Positions 1 through 14,029 of a stretch of 64,000 nucleotides of DNA are shown here, in pieces (positions within the stretch are counted from its first letter, which is position 1; every line of letters starts with the position of its first letter). The stretch comes from Auanema rhodensis. Taxonomy: Eukaryota > Nematoda > Chromadorea > Rhabditida > Rhabditidae. Below the pieces are notes generated by a model that did not search any database, was not told the origin of the DNA, and was given only the letters and a program-made list of their open reading frames with translations. The position numbers and the translations under genes were made by a program. The stretch lies in contig OZ059895.1 of assembly GCA_964057225.1 (NCBI GenBank), positions 19,168,688-19,232,687 on the forward strand, written 5' to 3'.

Positions 1-499
1 ATAACAAAATTACGCGGAAAACTGAATTCGCAAATAAGACTCAAACCTACATTCTTTTTCTTTCTAGAAGATCGAGAATAAAAATATTTTACCATTAAAT
101 AATTCCAGGACCTTCGATTGTATCCATGACGATTCTTTTTTTCGTCATTACTGTTGAAACTAATTTAATCCGACTTAAACAGCAATAATTTCAGATATAT
201 GATACGCGAAAGAGTTACCGGTATCAAATATAGAAAAAATGTGTGGTGAGAGCTGATGATAAAACAAACATCGAAACAAAAATAAAATGTTTGAGTTGCG
301 TTCTTTCTATGTATGACCATAGTTTATCACATATTTATAACAAATCGAAACTTATCGCATATAACCAAAGAATGAAAAATCCAGCATTTATCATGTTTTT
401 AAAATATTTATAATGCAAAAATTGGTAGGAAATGGTAGAAGAGAGAGGTTGAGAGACATACAAAAAACAAAAGTCACATAATTCATATGAAGAAAACAC
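1..499. other. AT-rich flank, no gene seen
   Basis: I see no coding exon, RNA gene or repeat here. It lies downstream of the minus-strand DUF1647-like gene and probably holds its 3' untranslated region. Confidence 0.5.
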
Positions 500-2558
500 T
501 TACTTAACCAAAGGACATGCTAAATTAGTTATGCGATTATTCAACCTTGTACTACGTTCAACAGATATAAACTTGTTCCAAGCTAAATTGCTTATTCGGT
601 GATGACCTTCTCTTGAAAATATGCTCATCTTGATGGCTCCCAGTGCACTCTGGTCGAACCTGAAATATTTAAGTGATTGAGTTTTTATTTTAATAATTTG
701 CTAGTGGGGTAAAACGTGAATGTTGATTCCAAAAAGGAAGAAAATATACTAAAGAAAATAACTGTTCTACCTATGGCAATGTCCATATAGATTCATTGGA
801 TCTTTCTTAAGATTTCTACAACCTTGAGATGCATGCTTGGGAGCCATGCAGTACTGATCCAACGCACACATCAAATACCTGCAGCTTCCAAACGTAATTA
901 ATAGGTATAATAAACATTAAATAGTCAAGAACCATTTCATCACTTCTTGGCTATGTATTCCACGTCGTACAAACTGTATGCCAGCTGCGTGCATGCGAGT
1001 TTTTTTGGCCAAATCATTATTTTGGGGAAAGAAAAGATGCATTCCTAGAATATTTCTTAATTATATATATATATGTGTGTGTGCCTAATAGTTACCGGAA
1101 TGTGTTGCGAAATATTGGCTATGTGTAGTACGTATTGCATTCATAACTTGATCGAGATCATAGGAATGATTTGTTTGAAGGTATTGGTAAAATTCTAATA
1201 ATTTTGGCAGTTGACGGAATCGGACACTGGCATCCACGTACCAATAAACTTTATATGTTTTAAATGCCATCTAAACTATTTTTGTGATATAGTGTAATTG
1301 CTAAATATTATATATACGTACAGCATCAATGATTGGTTTAAATGCATAATTATGCAAATGCCGTGTGTGGCTAGGAAATTCGGAAAAGTTCACTTTGTGA
1401 TAAACTAAATTACAAACAGATTTCAGCTCGTTCACCTGAAAGCTTAGTTGTATTATTCATTTAAACTAGAGAAACTGCACGTTGTAAGCTACACTAATAT
1501 TTTATCGACCGCTATCTCAACTTCCTTATTTGGCCACTCATACGTACAACTTTGTTGCACAGCGAAATAAACTTTAATACATTTCGGAGCGTCTCAAAAC
1601 TTCATTCAAACATTTTCTTTTTCTTGGAATAATTATGAAATCTTTGCTGAATCTCGAACTTAAGATGCTCCTAACCTCATGCTGACGTAATCCAACATCA
1701 TAATATGCGATTGTATTATTCATTATCGATCTAATTTTCTTAACTGCCAATCGAGATTCAGCAAAATGATTAGAGGATGCATACGTGACAATTACAACCT
1801 GGAACGAAAAGCTACTATAAAGTATAAGATATAACATAATGGTTTTGGCTTACATTGTTAGCATTGAACATCTTTACTTCTTCAAGTTTTGTTTTGGAAT
1901 CCAATCCAAATCTTCGAAGATATGGAACTAATTTACAGTTAAAACGTATGCCTTTTGATGTTTTCTTTCCATCAACATATGATTGAAAGCAAAACTAAAA
2001 CTTAATTTATTGTATAGTATTTTAGAATGTGTCTAATATTATGTTCAGATATCGATACATTATCAGTATATAATTAACAATTATTTTTGAACTCCGAACA
2101 ATATTGATTGACTTACTTACATTTTCTCCATCACAGTCACATTCTTCGCTAATTGGTTCATTTTCAGACTCAAAAGAAATATCAGTATAATCTGTGTTAG
2201 AAGCTAATACCATGTTGTCATTTTCATCAACCTTGACATTATTCTCATTCAAAAAATTTGATTGAGTAATTTTGTTTTCATTTGGCAATTTGTTATAATT
2301 ATGCGTATTCGTCACATTTGAACGAATTATAGTTATATAGTTAGAATCAGTTGGATCTGATGAGGTCGCCGATGATGTTTCTGATGTTATCCATATACCA
2401 GCAATCAAGCCTAAGCCTGGAACAGGTACATGCCGTTATTAAAAAAAACTTTTATATTATATTAGAAAAAGGAGTATTCTGGTGTGAAGAAGCTTACCGA
2501 AAAATATCAAGGTTCGCAGCAGTTTTGAAGTGTGCAATGTAGTGGCACTAGACGTCAT
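500..2558 (-). CDS. DUF1647-like type II membrane protein (glycosyltransferase-like)
   Basis: I could trace nine exons: 2498-2558, 2121-2416, 1854-1994, 1676-1798, 1322-1435, 1096-1270, 933-984, 771-878 and 500-659. They join in frame to 409 residues, with a GT-AG pair at every junction. Exons 1-2 give a short cytosolic tail, a membrane anchor (LRTLIFFGLGLIAGIW) and a Ser/Asn/Thr-rich stem. The rest resembles the DUF1647 family: VVIVTYASSNHF, YDVGL followed by ELKSVCNLVYHKVNFSEFP, YWYVDASVRF, a CALDQYCMAP segment and FDQSAL near the end. These are the landmarks of that Golgi-type glycosyltransferase-like family, best known in nematodes. The anchor suggests a lumen-facing secretory-pathway enzyme. 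The substrate is unknown. The family assignment is from recalled motifs and was not searched. Confidence 0.65.
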
Positions 2559-3688
2559 CCTTTTTATAATGAATATTAGAAATTTGGCTACTTGATTAAC
2601 ATTTGAATTATCCAAAAGTTAACAACAGGTTCAAAAGAATATGATTAAAATTAAAATGATTTCCGAAATCTAATTGTATGATGTGAAAATAAGTTTAAAA
2701 TGTGTTTACGTAGCTGTTGTCGACATGAATTCCAGCACTTTAATCAGTCTTCATTACAATCAAAAAATTGCTTCTTTTCCAATATAAATGAAATATTAAT
2801 AGTCATATAAATATTTTACCAATAGTTGGTGTTATGATTTTATTTCTATTTCGAGGTTTTCTGGCTCTAAGATAGGATATTTACTATTATAATGTAGGAT
2901 AAATCTCAGTTTTAGATTTATCATAACTACACATGTATAAATACATAGATATATAAATATATATAAATTTTATGTGAATATAGTTGTGCGATTTCAATGT
3001 TTATACAGTTGCAACAAGAGATATCTATCCTTTGATGTTTATACTGTCATCTTGCTTTGATTCGGATATTAGAATGATATATGTAGTTAAGCTTTAAAAA
3101 GGAAAAAAAACTGAAATTTAATATGGATACAGTAATTTTTGTCCACGAATACAACGATCAAGATCTTACTATTATTTTCTGGATACAATTCTTTCGTAAT
3201 TCTTGAAATATGTGAAGAAAAATGCACATATTTATTTTTTGTCAAACAAAATACCACAAAGATGTGAAGAATTCATCCTTCTTTTTTTTCTATATTGAAT
3301 TTTATATCACTATTCATCAGCAGGAAAAAAAATATATCATCGAGAGTTGTCTGATTGAAGTCTACAACTTCAATACGAACAGTTTTTATTTAGAGTAAAA
3401 TAGACTAATGCAGGACAGCCTTGTCCTATTTGCCAAACGTCCAATGATAACCAAAAAGAGTGATTCTGGTAACTGTGTTATATTCGTACTGACATAAATG
3501 GCTACTGATATGATACTAAATATTAAAAAAATTGTTTGAATAAAAACCAATAAAATAGATATAAACTGAGTTGATAATTAATAGCATATTATAGGTTTAA
3601 TGAGTGCACCCTATTAGCAATATATAGTTCTGTTAGAACAATATATACAAATTTTGAAAACTATATTCAAAGGGTGTAATGTCTGATA
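2559..3688. other. Intergenic, 1.1 kb
   Basis: AT-rich interval between two minus-strand genes. It should hold the 5' flank of the DUF1647-like gene and the 3' flank of CC2D2A. A 6-bp stem with a 4-base loop (AGGACA/TGTCCT) sits near 3412-3427. I see nothing else supportable. Confidence 0.45.
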
Positions 3689-6600
3689 TTATTTTTTCAG
3701 AGTGAGTACAGCTAACGCTATACTGCATGACACTATATTATTAAAGTACGGGGTAATATGAACAGCCAATGCAAATTGAGCTGATAAATCTGTGTTCAAA
3801 TGAGCGTTAAGAGCAAGTACAGATTGTACACAATGCTGAAACAACAATTCCATTACAGTTGAAAACCACAGAATACGAATACCTGTAATGACTTGTACGG
3901 AATTCTTATTGCTGTTACGGTAACATAATAGGAGTCACGTAATCTCAGCAATTTATCTTCAAGCAGTGTTGGAGTAACATGATCAATGTCTTGAAGTAAT
4001 TCACGCAATAATCTGAAATAAAGTTACTTTTGTATTTGATAATTTTTAACTGAAGTTGACCTGGATGCCATGAGATTCCACTGAGGAATGGCAAATTGCC
4101 TTGAATCATCAAAACCAACTTTAATTTCTCGTTCAATAGACGATCGCAATTCCATAAGAGAATCTTCTGATACCTTGATGATTACTTCATATAAATGAAA
4201 TTTTGATAGCTTCTGAACCTCATTATATGTCAAAGTTGAAGGTTGAACTGAATCAAGTTGAAGATTATCTTTATCAAATAAGGGCTTCCAATGTGTATTT
4301 TTCTAAATTAGAAATATAAACACGTACGTCAGAAAAGTGAACGAATAGAAATTTGAATTATCATACCGTAAAATCGAATGAAAGTTGACTTGGATGTACA
4401 TATGGCTGGATATTGCCATAAACATTCATGTTAGATATAACAGTTCCAACCGATATAAGAGGACACATAACATCATCTATGTGGTATGAATTACCTAATA
4501 AAAAGATCAATATATAGAATGCGATAATTTAAGACTGTCACCATCCGTAGGATTAACTAGTAGCATTATTCCGTTCATGTTAACTAAAACAAAAGCTGCG
4601 TTATCGCCCTCAGGTAAAGCATTTCCTAGAAAATAATTAAATACTATATAAATATTAAACTAAGAGATAATATTAATAGTACCTAATACTACATAGCTAA
4701 ATTGATTTAAATATAGTAGCCAGCAACATAGTAGTAGGGCATGCTCTTCTTCATCGCCACATGTCATTGATATGAACTAAACTTTATTGGTAAGTTATGT
4801 TGCCAAAACATAAATCAGATGATACTTGATCAGCAGTTGTCCACATATCCACAGATCCAGAAAATAGCATGGGATCAGATACAAATGGTATATAGCTCAC
4901 GATTTGAGCTAAATTATCAATAAGCCTACTAGGTGTTGATGAAAAGGCTTGAATCAAGTTATCCACACACGGGGGAGGCCGGATAGGTCGAAGATAGCTG
5001 AAAATAACGCATGTATTATTGAAGTTTTATAACTTATGTCGATAGTTCGAACTATTAACCGAGAAGATAAAATTCTTTTTCCATAAATATCAACTACTGT
5101 TGCAGTGAATCGTCTATCTTCGAACTGAGTTGTTAACAATTTTTCCCAATTTGTGCATTGACTCATGATCTAAAGTGTTTTTCGAATAATAATTGCAGGG
5201 TTACATTTTATTACTTTCGTTGGTTCAGATGTTTCTCTACTGGCTCCAGCAATAACTCTAGGTGGAATCATAGGTGGATCAACAGCCAAAAGTAGTTTCA
5301 AATAACTTCCTTTTGCAGGCATCCTGCAATAATTCAAAATGTTTAGATAGTTCACAGTAAACTAACTTGTAGCCTGTAATAAACAGTGGAAACTTAATGC
5401 GAAGACCCCCATCTATCTAGAATACAACGGTTTCATGTGTTATGGATTAATAAGTATAAAGAATTTCATATTCAAAAAAAAAATAAAAAATTGAATAATA
5501 TGGCTTGGAACATACTTTTCCTTTAGAGTAAACCGTTGAAAATGGTAAGTGTAATGTTCCAATTAACTGGCGAAGTAGTTGCTCGTGTACTGTATTGACC
5601 TCACGGTCGTCATGATTTAATTGACAAACAGTCTGTAAATTTATGAAAACAAATTCAATTACATTTTACATTTAGAAAAACACCACCTGATCATATATAT
5701 TAATTTCAATATTATCCTTGATACTACGAAGATCAATATTAGCCGAATCAACTGTCAGCCGTAAAGTTTGTTGCCAATTTGGGTGTTTTCCTATAGCAGC
5801 TGTTGTACAAACTTTCTGATTCTTAAATGATTATTGTAGTGCAAAATTCAAAAATAATCTTACCTGAAATGATATCTCAACTATTGCTTGCAAATTTCCT
5901 CTGTTTCGGGTTGGTAGATTGATGGCTGATTGTATATTTATGATTAGATTGTAACTGTTTACGTTTATGGCTTGCTGTCGAGCATATTCTTTTCTCATAG
6001 GTTTTAACTTTCGACTAAGATCAGGTGGACCAAAGATACTGCCAAATGATACGGCAGCACCTATCGGCTCTTCCTGAACTATCTGATCATAACGAATTTC
6101 TGGACATGTTTCAACAAATCTTTCAAGAACTCTCCTTCTTCAATGTAATCGTATTAAAAAAATTGAAAGATGTGAAAAGCCACCTCAAAGCTACAGATTG
6201 ATTGTTACCGGAAAATCGATGTCCATCAATACCAGTTCTATAGCATATTCCCCCTAGTTTTCTATCATCTTCATAAAGAAGCTGTGCATCAACTTCAGAT
6301 GAATCAAAGCCAATTCTAAAAAGTAACAAGTATAAAAATAAAACCAAAAATATTTACCTGCGTAGTTCAGAGGATTTGGAAGACAGTTTCATTCGGAACC
6401 TTCGTTCTAATACCTCCCAACGAATATTTGAATCAAAATCTTCATCAGTTACTAACCGACATAATGTTGGTATTAAATTGAAATCACCAGAATTAGACCT
6501 TTTTGCAACCTGATGAATAAGAAAAATTCTTAGTTCGAACTACATACATATATATTAATTTAAATTACATCTTCAATAACTTTTGTCGTATCTCTATATT

Positions 6601-9600
6601 TTTCATAATCTTCCCATCCCACACGGTAAACTATCGTTCCCGAAATATTAGGCTTCACAGCGCTCAAACTGAAGATATTCAATACAACGCTAATGGATTT
6701 CGAAGAATAACGAACTCTTCAGGTACTGAAACGAATTCAATAATATCTCTGCAAAGTTCATCGTTCTGAATAGGACGGGGAAAGTCAATCTATATACGTT
6801 GAAATAATTAATTTTCATAATCTAGAAACTAACGGAAGCTATTGGCATGTCCTTAATATGTTTCCTCTCAAATATGGTAGCTTTAAGTCCAATCAAATTA
6901 GAAGTCACCTATATTTAATAAAATAGGAATATTTAACAATTGAATTTTACCTCCATGGTGAAGACATGATCTAATTTGAAATACAATCCTTTACTTAAAC
7001 TCAAGGTTTTTGTTTTACCAACTTTTTTTCCATTATAGTATAAAATTAACTGAAATTAAAGAGCTATAAACTTGAGCAGTCAGGAGATACGAAACATAAA
7101 ACTCCCTCTTCTTCCTTTCTTCTAAAATTCTCTTGACATCAGCAGGCAAATCATTTAGTGAGGTTATTTCGTGATCTTCCGATATCTTTGGAATTTTATG
7201 TTTAACACTGTAACTTAGAAATCTCCCAAACGTATATTTTCATTATCCTTACTCTCCTTCTTCTGTTTCATAATGAACATTAATATTTGTTAAAGAATAG
7301 CCTTGTATATGACGTTGGTTTTGCAATGTGGCCCATGATGTTTTGAATGAATCTAATAGCATATTCAATTTATGCTCGTTGTGTTGATAAATGGCAGATA
7401 TATCTTGCACCACTGTTGAGCTATAATTAATGAAAATTAATTAACGAGTACCCAGACCTTTATATCTCACTTATCATACGATTTCGACCGTTGTATATGC
7501 ATACTTTCTAGATTTTTGAGGAGTATATATAACCGAAAAAAATGTAATCGTAGTTGATTACACATAACTTCCTGAAAATAATAGTACAACATAATATTGT
7601 AAATAAATTAAAAAACCTCCGATGTATTAAACAGCGCAGATTGAACTGTTATGTTATCAATACACACATTCAATCCAGAATATGAGGTTTCAGTATGAAC
7701 CGCTTGATACTCATTCCATGATTGTGCAGGTATATAAGATAGGATTTCCTCTTCTTTCATTATCCACTGAACAAAAATGTCATCTTCATCTCAACTTCTA
7801 TAAAACATACGCGAAAATTGTCCATGTCATCTTCACTTCTTCTCTCTTTCTCATATGCGAACATTGTACTAGTTGTATGGTGTTGACCACTGAACCTTTC
7901 AATTAACTTAAAAATAAACATTGTAATAAGCTAACAATTGATTTTCAATATCGGAGATACGTAAGGAGCGTAACTCCACCGCCATCAGTGAATCATCTTC
8001 AGGAAAAGGCTGAGCTTTCTGATTATATACGTTGAAACAATGATCAAATTCACCTTCAGTTTTCTAAATATATCAAATGCATTTTAAAAATAAAAATATA
8101 AACTTTATCGTAAGTTGCGGTACAAAACAAGAATTGTTCTTCATCAGGTGGATGTATGATGTAATGAGCATCGTTTAAATACCGAGCCCCGAGCTGAAAA
8201 CGACTTTTCTTAAGAATCTAGTTAAACTTACGCAAACCTTAATACTGTTTTCTATCTGAGAATCAACATTTTCGATATCCACTTCTGTTGGCATATCTTC
8301 AATATGGGTGGTCATTCTACGTTTTAGACGTCGTGTTAACTGAACGGATCCTCTTTTACGCTCCACAACTTTTTCAGCCTAAGTGAGAAGTCATATTGCA
8401 TGAAAACAAGATAATGATTGCCTGTTTTCTTATTTTTGATCGCAATGACGCTTTCAAATCATCAGAACTGATTGTTTTCTTTGACGATTGGGAAAAAGTC
8501 GGACTATAAAATGCCTTCTTTCAAACTGAATTTTTTTGTCACAAAAACCTTAATACTCTATCTTCGTTAGCTGAGGTGTCATCGTCAGGAAAATCTATCC
8601 CTAATGCAGTGTTGGTCATCTAAAATAAATTTACAATACTGTAGGTCACTGTAATAACTTACTGTTGTTGGTGATATTGGTGTACTTCCATAATCTTCAA
8701 CCAACCGCTCATGAACTTCTTCGAAGACCTTCCCAGCCTATAACACATCACTAACTAAAACAATAATATGGAAGAACACCTTTATTTTGAATTTTAATAG
8801 TTGTTCCTTGATGGAATCACGACGGGCATGTTTTTTTTCTGTTCTCACTTCAGTATGGGGATCAGAATTCTGTTAAGTATCAGTAACACGGCGTCATCAA
8901 CGAGTACACAAAAACTCACTTTCCTCTCTCCAGAATGTTGTCTATATGGTTTTTTTCGGTATTCTTTGTCGGCACTTGCTAGAGGAGACTAGAATATATT
9001 ATCATTCAGCATTTATACTTCTTAAACAAACTATTTTTGAATCAGTTGTATCAAAAAATGCTTCAACCAAGGAGCTGCGTCTTCGCTGAGAAACCACTTG
9101 CGCTGAAATTTTATATATAATAATTACAAATTAAGAAACTCGAGATGAAATGAGATAATAAAACAACAAAACAGAAAACAAACGACCTAGTAAAAATCAA
9201 CAATGTAGTTAATACTTCTAATACGATAATTTAGTTTTATTTGATTCTACACTACATGTGATTTTTTCCAATAAAACTTATCTGATCCAAAAGTAAATAA
9301 TGAAAGAGCAGAACTAACTTTTCTCTTGTGTACTGATCGGTGGCAACTTTCTTGGAAGCGGAGCTGAAATTAAAATAAATTTCATAAAAATCATGCAACT
9401 AAACATTCAGTGATTCAATAAACAATATGTGTTTATATTTAGTGAGGTTCGAAAAAAGTCATATTTTATTCAACATTAGCTGTGATTTTCTTTTCTTCTA
9501 TTTTTGACAAATAAGGTAATCTCACTATTTATGTTCTTTAGTTTTACAATATCTACAAGTCCTAGAATTTAAACATACTCAATATTTATTATCAAAAGAG

Positions 9601-9739
9601 GTTCAAACACACCAAACAAAGATAAATACAATAGTAAAGCTATGAAAACAAAGCAAAACAAATAATGCTACTCACTTGATAATTTAATAGCATCGGATCT
9701 TATGCTACTAATTGAAGATTCAGACATAATATCAGTCAT
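3689..9739 (-). CDS. CC2D2A: Coiled-coil and C2 domain protein 2A (ciliary transition zone)
   Basis: A large gene with many short exons, which I estimate to encode over a thousand residues. CC2D2A is a scaffold of the MKS/B9 complex at the ciliary transition zone. Exon 1 (9676-9739) begins [15 protein letters not shown], followed by low-complexity and charged exons. Then come [12 protein letters not shown] (about 6560-6630), [12 protein letters not shown] (about 6380-6440) and the C2 domain with [20 protein letters not shown] (about 5870-5960). The C-terminal transglutaminase-like region has [19 protein letters not shown] (about 4820-4900) and [10 protein letters not shown] (about 4735-4760). 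A further conserved stretch is [10 protein letters not shown] (about 4370-4410), and the protein ends [15 protein letters not shown]. One intron near 5160-5205 must be removed because an in-frame TAG lies in it. Not every exon was traced. The start is the first ATG of exon 1, and an internal in-frame ATG four codons on is an alternative. Confidence 0.9.
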
Positions 9740-9972
9740 TGTGAAGTTAATTCATACAAAAAGCAACTGACACTCTTTGTAAATATCGGTAAATATCAAT
9801 ATATGCGATATATGTACAGCTCGTTACCATAGTAACGCCAACAATACATCGTTACTCGGGCGTTCAGGAGGAGTATGGAGGAGTAATTAAGTCCAGCTTT
9901 GAGCTCAATGTTTCTAGTATATATATAAACAACTTTTCAAATGTAGAAAAACATGCTTAAAAATAATTTTTT

Positions 9973-10918
9973 TTACATTTTTTCAAAAGTTAAAACGAAA
10001 CCACAATCAACGCATTCTTTTGAATATATATCATCCTCTTCATTGTAAGACTCAGGACCATAATTATGCTCATGACTTCCTTTCACCTGTACTTTAGTCC
10101 CAGCTAAACCTCTGATCTTAATTGTAAAAAACATAAAGTTTCTGTTAAAAAACTAAAGTACCTGCTGACGCATTTCTCTAACTTTTTTCTCAAAATTCTT
10201 CTCAGCCTTTGTTTCTTTTATCTCCTCACGAAGCTCTTTTTCTTTTTCAAAGTTCTGCCAAGAACCGAAAACCTCCAACATTCGGTCTATAACCTGAAAA
10301 TTAAATGATGCGAAAATTAATAATTTGAATCATTAACCTGGCTACGCAAATACAATTTCATATCACCATACCTAGGATTATGTGGATTTTTTTTTGAATA
10401 AAATCGAAGTACGGGTTTTCTTTGATCAAAATCACAATCTTTCAAAAGAAATTCCTTTTTAGCTTCAGTTCTGGCAATTAGTTTATGAATATCCTTGTCA
10501 TCTCTAAAAATTGATATAATCAAGAGCTGTTAAAAAGGAAAACAATCAACCTGCACTGATCACAAACAGGATGATTATAATGGTCCCAGAGCCATGATTC
10601 TAATAATGGCTTCGAGCACATTGTGCAATCATCAGGTAATTCATGAATAGCGTGAGCAGCTTCATGCCCTATTACAACATAGTTTAATTAGAAAACAAAT
10701 GTTTTAATACGTTTTCGCCGGTTATCAATTATTTGTTCTCTGCGCTCTTGGGCTTCATCATCATCATCCAAAAAACCACCAGCTCCAAAAAAGTTACTTT
10801 GATGATTTTCTCTAGAAATAAAAGTATTGTGAACACTGCACTCTGCTCACCTATAAAGTTTCTCCACTACAGGAATCCTATCTTCATCTTGCGCTGGATT
10901 AAAACGTCGTTTCGACAT
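9973..10918 (-). CDS. XPA: XPA DNA damage recognition/verification protein
   Basis: XPA verifies lesions in nucleotide excision repair and bridges RPA, ERCC1 and TFIIH. The first exon encodes [21 protein letters not shown] Gly/Asp stretch ([12 protein letters not shown]) is followed by the C4 zinc finger, with DDCTMC (about 10610-10645) and CDQC (about 10551-10570, split by an intron just after it). The DNA-binding core shows [20 protein letters not shown] and [13 protein letters not shown], close to the vertebrate KLITKTEAK...WGDMKLYL region. Next is a Lys/Glu-rich helix. The C-terminus ends [13 protein letters not shown], matching the XPA C-terminal CxxCGxxLTYEKM signature that contacts TFIIH. 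All key zinc ligands are present. The start ATG is preceded by GGAGAC, an AG two bases upstream. It is head-to-head with the aminopeptidase gene, 289 bp apart. Confidence 0.95.
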
Positions 10919-11195
10919 GTCTCCATAAAACAACGAAAATCTTGATAATATTACTAATATTATTCACAGACAAATAACCGCGTACGAAACACTAATAACT
11001 TTGCATTGGACGACATTATTCGTATTCGCGCCCGACTGTGATTAGTTAAACTTTAAATTTTTTACCTATCGGCATATGTTGTTGGCCTTATCATTCGTAT
11101 TGTCAAAGATTTCTGATAAGGATTCATTCAATTTTATATTTTTCCTCTTCTTTGAAATTATTTATACTATATTATTACATCTAATTCCTCTTTCA

Positions 11196-11207
11196 TAGTT
11201 TTAAGAC
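11196..11207 (+). other. Candidate trans-splice acceptor
   Basis: TTTTAAG ends two bases before the aminopeptidase ATG (AG-AC-ATG). No upstream coding exon is apparent, so a spliced leader or a 5'UTR intron could end here. Confidence 0.4.
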
Positions 11208-13745
11208 ATGATGTCCAAGGAAGTACTAACAAAACTTCGCTCATTGTTTAACTGTGCTGAAGTGTTAAAAAATAGTAATGGCCATGCCTTGGATGCTTTT
11301 ATTCTTCCAAGCACAGATAGCCATCAGGTATAGCTTCATACTTTATGAATTCTAAATATAGCTTTTCTAGAGTGAGTACTTGTCCGATTATGATTTTCGT
11401 GTTCGATTCTTATCTGGTTTTTCTGGTAGTAATGCTTATGTCATAGTTACTCAGAATGAAGCTCTTCTTTTTACTGATGGACGCTATTTTGATCAGGTGG
11501 AAAAACCGAAGAAGAGGTGCAATAACACTGTTAATATTAGGCAGAAAAAGAACTTGCTCATGGATGGACATTAATGAAATCTGGTCTCCCGGGGTCTCTT
11601 ACTCCTAACGAATGGTTGATTAAAAACTTGCCTGCTGCAAGCTATGTTGGATTTGATCCTTTTCTTTCGACTTACTGTATGCTCTAAAGGTTAAGATGCA
11701 TATTTTGATATTTTTGTTATAGTGGAAGTGAAGAAAATGCTGGAAGACTTTGAAGGCCTCAAGTTTAATACTGTCCCCGTGGCCCCTAATCTAGTTGACA
11801 TGATTTGGAATACTAGACCAATTCGTCCCACTCAAGAAGTATTTCAATAAAACTAATTAAATTTCAAGAATCTTATTTTAGATTATTGCTCTTCCTGTGG
11901 AGGTTACAGGTAAATCTATTCAAGAGAAGCTTGAAGAGATTCGACTAAAATTAGACGAGAATAAATGCTCAGCTGTTATTTTTTGCGCTTTAGATGACAT
12001 TATGTGTAAGTTAACACTTTTCCTCCCCAGCTTCAATACTTTTTAAATGTTTTTGAAGCTTTATTGTTTTCTTCATTAACTTTTTAGGGACTTTAAATAT
12101 TCGTGGAGCTGACATTCCATATAACCCTCTTGCATATTCTTATTTATTAGTATCCCTAGAGTCTGCTACTCTATTCATCGATTCCGTCAAAGTACAAGAC
12201 AAGGTTTGATCATCGTTGTACACATTTTACAAATGTTTCAGGTGAGGCATCACTTGAAAAATATTGATATTGTCAACTATGATGACACTGTATCTTATTT
12301 ATCTGACTGGCAAGGAAAGCAAAGACAAGTCAATCCCTCCCATCGAGTATTATTGTGATTTAAGAAAAATAACTTTTATGGTCACTTGAGGTTTTCGTCC
12401 CTGTGTCATCTAGTTATGCTATCGGGCATATTTTTGCGGATAGCCTGATTACAGATGTTTCTCCTGTACAAGTTTTGAAAGCAGTGAAAAACCCAGTCGA
12501 GATGGAAGGAATGCGTAGAAGTCACGTGAGTATCTTCCTTTCAATAAACATTATATTCCTTTATAGATAAGAGATAGTGCTGCTCTCATTGAATTTTTTT
12601 ATTGGCTTGAACAAAATGTCCTGAGTGGGGCAACTCTTAGCGAAATCGAGGTTGCAAAAAAGGTGATTGAATTGAATTTATTATTTATACCTATTATCGA
12701 TTTAGGTTGATAGAATTAGGGCAGCTCAAGAACATTATGTTGATTTGAGGTAATTTGATTATTTTTACGACTTTGCATCTTCTGAAATTACAGTTTTTCA
12801 ACTATATCTGCTGCTGGAGAACATGCTGCTTTACCTCATTACCATACTCAAGGGGACGAAGGAGAAAAAAAAATCACTAAAGAACAAGTTTATCTCTGCG
12901 ATTCCGGTGCTCATTACTTGTAACTTAATGTAATTACGGTGTGGGTTTGTACTGCTGGTTTAATGTTTTAGAGATGGTACAACTGATGTTACTCGGACTG
13001 TTTTGATTGGAGACCCTTCAAAAGTGAATCCAGACTTTGTGTTTCATAATACTTTAGTCTTGAAAGGACATATTAGTTTGGCTATGACTAAATTTCCTGA
13101 AGGAATATTAGGTATGTTTTGTGAAAATATTTTACTATTTCATTTCATAGGTAGCCGCTTGGATTCATTCACAAGACACGCGCTCTGGCAAGCTGGTCTT
13201 GATTTTGGACATGGGACTGGACATGGTGTTGGACACTTCTTGAATGTGCACGAAGGGCCAAGTATCAGACCATTCTCTGTATGATGATTTTATTCTTCAT
13301 TTCAGTAAGTATTGGATATCGTGTAGTATTGCCTGGTGGACAGATTAGGCCAGGGCAAGTTCTTACAATCGAGCCTGGCTTTTATTTACCTGGAAGTTAT
13401 GGAATTCGAATCGAAAACTGTTATGAGGTTTTGTTAGTTCTCATAAAGTTATAACTATATTTATTCCAGACTGTACGTACTAGTGTGTTATCCGGTGCTC
13501 ACAATTTCTTGACTTTTAAAACATTAACTTTGGTTCCTATCCAAACATCTATTCTTGATAAGACTCTTCTTACAGCACAAGAAGTTTATTTTTTTAGATT
13601 ATTGAAGATGCTAATAAGTATATTGTAGGTTCAATGGCTTAATGCTTATCATTCTGAAGTTTTGTCCGTTGTAGGACCTGTGCTTCTAAGCAAAGGTAAA
13701 ATTCGAGAGCACGAGTGGCTCGAGAAAAACTGTGGTCACATCTAA
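11208..13745 (+). CDS. XPNPEP1: Xaa-Pro aminopeptidase 1 (M24B)
   Basis: A cytosolic-type metallopeptidase that removes the N-terminal residue from X-Pro peptides. Exon 1 (11208-11327) encodes MMSKEVLTKLRSLF and a creatinase-like N-terminal domain, followed by YDFRVRFLSGFSGSNAYVIV and LFTDGRYFDQ. The catalytic pita-bread domain near the C-terminus has all expected metal ligands: the Asp residues in CDSGAHY and DGTTDVTRT, the His in HGTGHGVGHFLNVHEGPS, and Glu in LTIEPGFYLPGSYGIRIEN. The last exon ends EWLEKNCGHI. There is no signal peptide. Introns are mostly near 40-60 bp (the first is 11328-11370). The two adjacent ATGs at 11208 and 11211 are both possible starts. It is divergent from XPA and convergent with the next gene. 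Confidence 0.95.
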
Positions 13746-14029
13746 TTTAAATTTCTTGTTACCTTCACCAGGATTAATTTATTTCTTCATTTTTTTATAT
13801 TATAAAAGTGCTAGGTTTCGTTGCAAAATTTTTTATTATATTAAATATAGTAATTATATTACAATACACAATTTCCAGAATAAATATAATATATAGAAGC
13901 GTACATAAGCAGCTTTATTTTTAAAACTCAGCTTTAAAAGAGCGTTTTCCTGATAAGCTTTGTTCCTTGTGATGATCTATTTCAGAACTGCTTGGCATTA
14001 AGAGTAACACCACTAATTGCTGAAATACT

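Noticed and set aside
3412-3427. Small hairpin AGGACA-GCCT-TGTCCT
   Set aside because: A 6-bp stem is too small to be meaningful in 64 kb without other evidence.
7682-7906. Plus-strand ORF of 74 aa
   Set aside because: Lies antisense to CC2D2A exons that continue the recognised protein on the minus strand. Treated as a shadow.
8801-8992. Plus-strand ORF of 63 aa
   Set aside because: Antisense to CC2D2A exons (minus-strand [15 protein letters not shown] and neighbours).
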